This document shows positions 7,511 through 10,897 of a DNA stretch of 10,897 nt, one piece after another. Under the pieces are notes generated by a model. It saw nothing but the letters and a program-made list of their open reading frames with translations. It was not told where the DNA came from and searched no databases. The DNA lies in the NCBI GenBank assembly GCA_016840965.1, contig JAEORI010000223.1:1-10897 (forward strand). Direction: 5' to 3'. Within the stretch, counting starts at the first letter, position 1; every line of letters begins with the position of its first letter. The DNA is from Candidatus Thorarchaeota archaeon (GTDB lineage Archaea > Asgardarchaeota > Thorarchaeia > Thorarchaeales > Thorarchaeaceae). Both the position numbers and the translations under genes were made by a program.

Positions 7511-7520
7511 TTAAAAAATA
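7511..7520 (-). promoter_or_regulatory. TATA-like box for the SCP2 gene
   Basis: On the minus strand this reads TATTTTTTAA, an A/T-rich box that would place transcription start near 7489. That gives a leader of about 22 nt containing the AGGAG ribosome site at 7475-7479. Spacing is right for an archaeal promoter. It is a call by eye. Confidence 0.4.
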
Positions 7521-7537
7521 TCTGGAGATTACCATTC

Positions 7538-7547
7538 TTTAAGAAAT
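7538..7547 (+). promoter_or_regulatory. TATA-like box for the Lrp-type regulator gene
   Basis: TTTAAGAAAT on the plus strand is a moderate TATA match. It would start transcription near 7569, inside the 25-bp near-palindrome and about 32 nt ahead of the ATG. It is back-to-back with the SCP2 TATA box, giving a compact divergent promoter in 134 bp. Confidence 0.3.
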
Positions 7548-7559
7548 TTAGTTACCTTC

Positions 7560-7584
7560 ATAACATGCATTGACTGCATATTAT
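7560..7584. promoter_or_regulatory. 25-bp near-palindrome, candidate operator for the Lrp-type regulator
   Basis: Left arm ATAACATGCA (7560-7569) and right arm TGCATATTAT (7575-7584) pair at 9 of 10 positions around the 5-nt centre TTGAC. The dyad spans the predicted start of transcription and ends 16 nt before the regulator ATG. This is a typical place for autorepression, and dimeric Lrp/AsnC proteins favour A/T-rich dyads of this kind. The dyad is seen directly; binding by the adjacent regulator is inferred. Confidence 0.5.
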
Positions 7585-7600
7585 TGGAAGCTATGACACC

Positions 7601-8518
7601 ATGGACTCCATCGACCGAATAATTATCGAGAGGTTAAGAATCAACTGCAGAGCTGACCTTCAGGACCTCTCAAGGATGTTAAGGATTTCAGCACACTCTG
7701 TCAAGTCAAGGATTGACAACATGGTGAAAATGGGCACTATAAAGCATTTTACAATACTTCCGAGTCCTCTGATGACAAATGAGGATTCAGTTATTGCTAT
7801 CCTTAATTTTGAAAAAGAACAGGATGAAAACCATGTTCTTAAATATCTAACCAACTGTCCATTAATTTTTAGAGTTGCCAAACTTCTTGATGGGAGATTT
7901 TTTGTAATTGGGACGTATTTTGATTCTGATGAACTCGCGCGATTAACAGCATTTCTTAGAAAGCTACCCGGGATTAATGAAGTGGAAATGCACTTCAGAT
8001 TCTTGAATTTCTGGGGAGGCAAGATAGCTCTGACAAATTCTCATCGACGGATCCTGAGATGTTTGGTGAAAGATCCACGAATGTCAATCAGTGAAATTGC
8101 TAGGACCACAGGTCTACTTTCCAATGCTGTCAGGGAAATTATTGATGAGATGCGAGAGAGTGAAACTATTCTTTTTACTATTGATGCTACAGATGTAATG
8201 GATGAAGGAAATATTGAGGTGTTTACTAAAGTTCAATGGAACGTAGGAAAAACAAACAAGGAGAATGTACTTAGCTGGTTACAGGAAGAATTCTCATCCT
8301 CGTATATAGGTGAATATGTTTCAGCTATTGAACCAACATTATTCTTCAAAGTTTCAGTAAGTCACGTACGGGAAGTAGATTATTTCATACAAAAAATCAA
8401 ACAGTCCGGGATTATTACAAATGCTGAACCATTGATACTTTTTTCACAAACTATCTTTCCAGACCCACGTTTAAGGAAGATAAAACAGCTTCTTGAAGAA
8501 ACAGGATTCACTCCTTAG
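7601..8518 (+). CDS. two-unit Lrp/AsnC-type transcription regulator
   Basis: This 305-residue DNA-binding regulator appears to contain two Lrp-like units. The first winged helix-turn-helix lies at residues 1-55: MDSIDRIIIERL, then ADLQDLSRMLRIS and HSVKSRIDNMVKMGTI. A domain with beta-alpha-beta character follows at about 62-135, resembling a degenerate RAM/effector domain. A second helix-turn-helix lies at 145-195 (TNSHRRILRCL, SISEIARTTGLLSNAVREII), followed by a second effector-like region at 205-285. Classical Lrp proteins are about 150 residues, so this is roughly double length, an arrangement known among archaea. It may act as a pseudo-dimer within one chain. The ATG at 7601 gives the standard family N-terminus; no clear ribosome site precedes it. 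It probably controls itself and the divergent SCP2 gene through the dyad at 7560-7584. The effector molecule is unknown. Confidence 0.85.
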   Translation: MDSIDRIIIERLRINCRADLQDLSRMLRISAHSVKSRIDNMVKMGTIKHFTILPSPLMTNEDSVIAILNFEKEQDENHVLKYLTNCPLIFRVAKLLDGRFFVIGTYFDSDELARLTAFLRKLPGINEVEMHFRFLNFWGGKIALTNSHRRILRCLVKDPRMSISEIARTTGLLSNAVREIIDEMRESETILFTIDATDVMDEGNIEVFTKVQWNVGKTNKENVLSWLQEEFSSSYIGEYVSAIEPTLFFKVSVSHVREVDYFIQKIKQSGIITNAEPLILFSQTIFPDPRLRKIKQLLEETGFTP

Positions 8519-8559
8519 AATGGAGTATTAGAATTCAGGCTTCATGAGAGAAGAGAGTG

Positions 8560-8580
8560 GAGTGACTGACCAGGTCACTC
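8560..8580. repeat. hairpin with 7-bp perfect stem, downstream of the regulator gene
   Basis: GAGTGAC (8560-8566) and GTCACTC (8574-8580) are perfect inverted repeats around a 7-nt loop, with possible G-U pairs just outside. It lies 42 nt after the regulator stop. No T-run follows on the plus strand, so a classical terminator is doubtful. The same arms recur in the hairpin at 8731-8758. This stretch (8519-8751) holds no gene I can support. Confidence 0.5.
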
Positions 8581-8670
8581 TGGATGTACTATGCAGACGC
8601 ATTTGATTCTATCAATTACAAGACACTCGAGGAAAGTGATATAGTCTGCATCTAACTTGTTCGAATCTAA

Positions 8671-8680
8671 TCTATATAAC
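8671..8680. promoter_or_regulatory. orphan TATA-like element between convergent genes
   Basis: TCTATATAAC is a good archaeal TATA match, but it lies between two convergent genes with no gene start at the right distance on either strand. It could drive a small non-coding or antisense RNA, or be chance in A/T-rich spacer DNA. Confidence 0.2.
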
Positions 8681-8730
8681 AAGACCAGTTTCCCTATTGA
8701 TACTCACTTACTAACTTGCAAGTAAAAGGG

Positions 8731-8758
8731 GGAGTGACGGGAGTAGATCCGTCACTCC
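8731..8758 (-). terminator. 10-bp perfect hairpin overlapping the MFS stop codon
   Basis: GGAGTGACGG (8731-8740) and CCGTCACTCC (8749-8758) form a perfect 10-bp, GC-rich stem with an 8-nt loop. On the minus strand the stem is followed by CCC and TTTT, so it resembles an intrinsic terminator or a 3'-end stabiliser for the MFS mRNA. The MFS stop TGA (8752-8754) lies within the stem. Archaeal termination usually depends on T-runs more than hairpins, so an RNA-stability or protein-binding role is also possible. Confidence 0.5.
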
Positions 8759-10269
8759 GGGCTCAAAACAACTTGCTCAACTTCATCGGCAAGCTCTTCT
8801 AAAAGCTGTTCAGCCTTAGAAGCGTCATTTGGTTCCTCTGCAGCAACTCCTGCTGCAACTTCTGGAATCTCTCTAACAATCACTGGTTTCTCTAGAGTTA
8901 GAGCATATCTGATAATTAAGACACCTGCTAATGAAATAAAGGCGCAAATAATTAGAGTAGCAGGGAATCCAATGATTGGGATTAGCCATCCAAACATAGT
9001 GATTTGCGGCGTAGCTAGAATTAATAGAATGGTTGGTTCGAGAGAGTAGAGAGAGTTTCTGTTACGGTCAGGAATTGCATCCAGAAGTTCCCTCTGAGTC
9101 AATATCTCTGCAAATCCTCCAAAGAAAATTGTACATGTGAAGAGACAAAAGAGCATGGTTATTGGGAGTATATGCTGAACAGGCAATTCAATGAGCACAA
9201 TTGAAGTAAATGGCAGATATATGGTAGCCATTGCTGTGGCATCTCTGACTGGAGGGAAGAAGAACATCATAATGGCAAGTAGAATATAGAACACGAAACC
9301 GCACGCTTGTAATAACCTAAACCGAGGAATCCACTTTCGAGGTTCGAACCTTTGTGACCAGACTCCAGACCTCTCATTTGATGCAACTCCGGGGATGAAT
9401 GCTATTGTGCGATAGGAAGCTACAGCCACGTCCGTGATGAGATAGCTGAAATAGAGTGGAAATAGGATTAGTTCACCCCACACCATAATTGTGCTTGTTG
9501 TTAACATTGAGCCAATGACAAGATACTTGACAAAAGGAGTACGCCAGAGATAGCTTACACCTTCTTTCAACAGAGTTGTGTACTGACTCATAGAAGGGCG
9601 TTCCTCTCTCATCGCCTCTACTTCAGGAAAATCACGAATATAGCGCATAACCAACATTGCAAAGAAGATGGCCCCAACTGCTTCCAACTGAAAGACAAAA
9701 GGTCTGTTAAAGACAGTCGCGAGGATGCTTCCGGGGATGAGTGCTGCAGTCGCAGCAATCTGAGATATCATTCCCATTCTACCCCAAAAGACGCCGTATT
9801 GTTTCCTTTCTGTATCGTGAGGCATTGCTACACGATAGTTGTTATCAAACCAAGCACCCCATGCTCCACTTATCTGAGACTGTGCAATCCCCTGAACCAA
9901 ATATATTATCACAAGGTAATAGAATGGGGTTTCAGAATTCACAAAAGAAACCATGAAGAAGACAACTGCGTACAACGAATTCCCGATGGCAATAACATAC
10001 CTTTGACCTATAGCATCCCCGAGGGCACCACTTGGATAATCCAGAATAGTTTGGGTGATCATCTGTATCGCAAGTAATATTCCTAATAGTCCAAGTCCCG
10101 CAATGAAATCTCCACCACCTAGAGCTTGTGCAATAAAGATTGTATAGAATGTCGTACTAAGAGCGAAGATGATATTCGATGTAGGAAGAAGTATCATTAG
10201 CACTCTACCTAAGTGGAGTGCCTTTGTATCGGCTTCTGTAAAGCCCATGAAACTGGATGTCCTACTCAT
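8752..10269 (-). CDS. major facilitator superfamily (MFS) permease with acidic C-terminal tail
   Basis: This 505-residue membrane protein has about 12 predicted helices. The MFS signature loop between helices 2 and 3 is DYPSGALGDAIGQR (77-90), close to the family motif A (G-x-x-x-D-x-x-G-x-R). GAWGAWFDNNY (135-145) resembles the conserved 'eAW..D' segment of many efflux-type MFS members. A longer polar central loop (about 211-240) divides the two halves. The last 40 or so residues form an acidic, alanine-rich tail (465-505) predicted to be helical and cytosolic. GGAG (complement 10280-10283), 10 nt before the ATG, supports the start. Substrate and direction are unknown; drug or metabolite efflux would be usual for this branch. 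It stands alone on its strand, divergent from the methyltransferase gene. Confidence 0.88.
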   Translation of the reverse strand: MSRTSSFMGFTEADTKALHLGRVLMILLPTSNIIFALSTTFYTIFIAQALGGGDFIAGLGLLGILLAIQMITQTILDYPSGALGDAIGQRYVIAIGNSLYAVVFFMVSFVNSETPFYYLVIIYLVQGIAQSQISGAWGAWFDNNYRVAMPHDTERKQYGVFWGRMGMISQIAATAALIPGSILATVFNRPFVFQLEAVGAIFFAMLVMRYIRDFPEVEAMREERPSMSQYTTLLKEGVSYLWRTPFVKYLVIGSMLTTSTIMVWGELILFPLYFSYLITDVAVASYRTIAFIPGVASNERSGVWSQRFEPRKWIPRFRLLQACGFVFYILLAIMMFFFPPVRDATAMATIYLPFTSIVLIELPVQHILPITMLFCLFTCTIFFGGFAEILTQRELLDAIPDRNRNSLYSLEPTILLILATPQITMFGWLIPIIGFPATLIICAFISLAGVLIIRYALTLEKPVIVREIPEVAAGVAAEEPNDASKAEQLLEELADEVEQVVLSPE

Positions 10270-10444
10270 CGGTGTCTTTCTCCTTCTTCAATAATATAAT
10301 AACTATCGCTATTGCGTAAGATTTCTACATATAATAGAAAGGCACTACAAGGGGACACAGTATGAGGTCGCATTTCGTGTCTTTCTTTTATCTTCTCTAA
10401 GTGGAAGAAATGATTTTTCAGTAAATGAACCATCAGAATCCGCT
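10270..10444. promoter_or_regulatory. divergent promoter region between the MFS and methyltransferase genes
   Basis: This 175-bp spacer holds two A/T boxes: ATAATATAAT (10291-10300) and ACATATAATAG (10327-10337). The second could serve the plus strand (start near 10357) or the minus strand (start near 10305, leaving room for the MFS ribosome site at 10280-10283). The first lies too close to the MFS ATG unless that mRNA is leaderless. Which box serves which gene cannot be settled by eye. Confidence 0.4.
10362..10400 (+). CDS. possible 12-codon leader ORF
   Basis: ATG at 10362 opens a 12-codon frame (MRSHFVSFFYLL) ending in TAA at 10398-10400. AAGGGGA (10349-10355) lies 6 nt upstream, a better ribosome site than the one before the methyltransferase ATG. 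The peptide is aromatic and hydrophobic. It could be a translated leader or simply chance; such short frames are frequent. Confidence 0.2.
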   Translation: MRSHFVSFFYLL

Positions 10445-10897
10445 ATGACGGATACATTTGGCAGAATCATGCGGGATGCCATCGAAGGAGAGAGTGCTGA
10501 TTATATAATCGAGAGAGATGATGGATTTATCAGACACACGTCAGGTCAAAATTATATCATACCCTATGAAGAGTGGCCAGAGTCTGAAAGATTGGCAGCA
10601 AAAGAGATTGAAGATCCTGTCCTAGATGTAGGATGTGGTGCAGGGCGAGTTGGAGATTTTGTCAAAAAACAAGGAATGGAGTACTATGGGATTGATTTGT
10701 CCCCCTTAGCTGTTGAGATGTGCCATAAGCGTGGTCATGAGAATGTCTATTTGATGTCTGCAGACAAAATAGAACTAGGTAGAAAGGACTTCAAGACAGT
10801 TATTCTATTTGGGAATAACTTTGGCATAATGGGAGAGCCTAAAGAAGTGATACGAATGTTAGAAGGCTTTCATAACGTAACATCTGAAGATGCCAAG
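10445..10897 (+). CDS. class I SAM-dependent methyltransferase (3' partial)
   Basis: The frame is open from ATG at 10445 to the right edge, giving 151 residues with no stop. Motif I, the glycine-rich SAM-binding loop, is VLDVGCGAGRVG (about residues 63-74). Acidic motif II follows as YYGIDLSPLAVEMC (about 85-98), whose Asp would bind the ribose hydroxyls. FKTVILFGNNFGIMG (about 124-138) fits motif IV. Together these define a Rossmann-fold class I methyltransferase. About 60 residues precede motif I and include a polar helix and GQNYIIPYEEW. The substrate is unknown; the sequence is of the general 'methyltransferase domain 11/25' sort. The frame is also open upstream, but no start codon appears there, so ATG 10445 (or ATG 10469) is the start; neither has a clear ribosome site. 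An A/T box at 10327-10337 may be its promoter. Confidence 0.85.
   Translation, partial: MTDTFGRIMRDAIEGESADYIIERDDGFIRHTSGQNYIIPYEEWPESERLAAKEIEDPVLDVGCGAGRVGDFVKKQGMEYYGIDLSPLAVEMCHKRGHENVYLMSADKIELGRKDFKTVILFGNNFGIMGEPKEVIRMLEGFHNVTSEDAK

Noticed and set aside
8544..8606. 20-codon plus-strand frame in the spacer after the regulator
   Set aside because: It has no ribosome site, is very short and runs through the hairpin at 8560-8580; not supportable as a gene.
8591..8651. 8-bp inverted repeat ATGCAGAC / GTCTGCAT
   Set aside because: Arms are 45 nt apart; a match this short is expected by chance in a spacer of this size.
9741..10077. Two overlapping plus-strand frames of 71 and 92 codons
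   Set aside because: Both are antisense to the MFS permease helices, and their products have no domain signature.
1..10897. CRISPR arrays, tRNA or rRNA genes, insertion sequences, defence or toxin-antitoxin genes
   Set aside because: No regular spaced repeats, cloverleaf arms, transposase motifs or known defence domains were seen in any spacer or frame.

Overview
This window looks archaeal, and most likely comes from an Asgard lineage, perhaps Thorarchaeia-like. The lineage is an inference from gene style, because no rRNA or tRNA is present. The evidence is as follows. A/T-rich TATA-like boxes sit about 25 nt upstream of likely transcript starts, and one of them implies an almost leaderless mRNA. 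TTG and GTG starts appear alongside GGAG/GGTG ribosome sites. There is a double Lrp/AsnC regulator, short M29 aminopeptidases, and a large secreted beta-propeller protein with one C-terminal membrane anchor and many N-glycosylation sequons. No CRISPR array, insertion sequence, phage gene, toxin-antitoxin pair or defence island was seen. Base composition looks even across the window.

Layout. (1) 3-392, plus: the 3' end of a molybdopterin oxidoreductase with an Fe-S cysteine motif just before its C-terminal domain. (2) 389-2232, minus: a two-gene unit made of an ArsB/NhaD-type ion transporter and a DinB-fold putative metal protein, joined by an ATGA overlap. The DinB gene converges on the oxidoreductase and shares the palindromic CTAG as a double stop. 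(3) 2379-4902, plus: a small membrane protein with a zinc ribbon, then a 674-residue surface-anchored beta-propeller protein. (4) 4970-7124, plus: two tandem M29 aminopeptidase paralogues of 354 residues each. (5) 7128-8518: a divergent pair, an SCP2 lipid-binding protein (minus) and a two-unit Lrp/AsnC regulator (plus), with a 25-bp near-palindrome just ahead of the regulator. (6) 8519-8751: a geneless stretch with two hairpins that share arm sequence; the second overlaps the stop codon of the next gene. (7) 8752-10269, minus: an MFS permease with an acidic tail. (8) 10270-10444: a divergent promoter region with a possible 12-codon leader ORF. (9) 10445-10897, plus: the 5' part of a class I SAM-dependent methyltransferase that runs off the window.

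How the genes may work together. Most appear to be housekeeping or niche-adaptation genes: ion export, surface display, peptide turnover, lipid binding and transport. The clearest regulatory unit is the Lrp-type regulator with a candidate operator between it and SCP2. The best candidates for something new are the Fe-S motif in the oxidoreductase, the uncharacterised N-terminal domain of the surface protein, the unevenly diverged aminopeptidase pair and the matched hairpins at 8560-8758. I did not find a clear undescribed multi-gene system.
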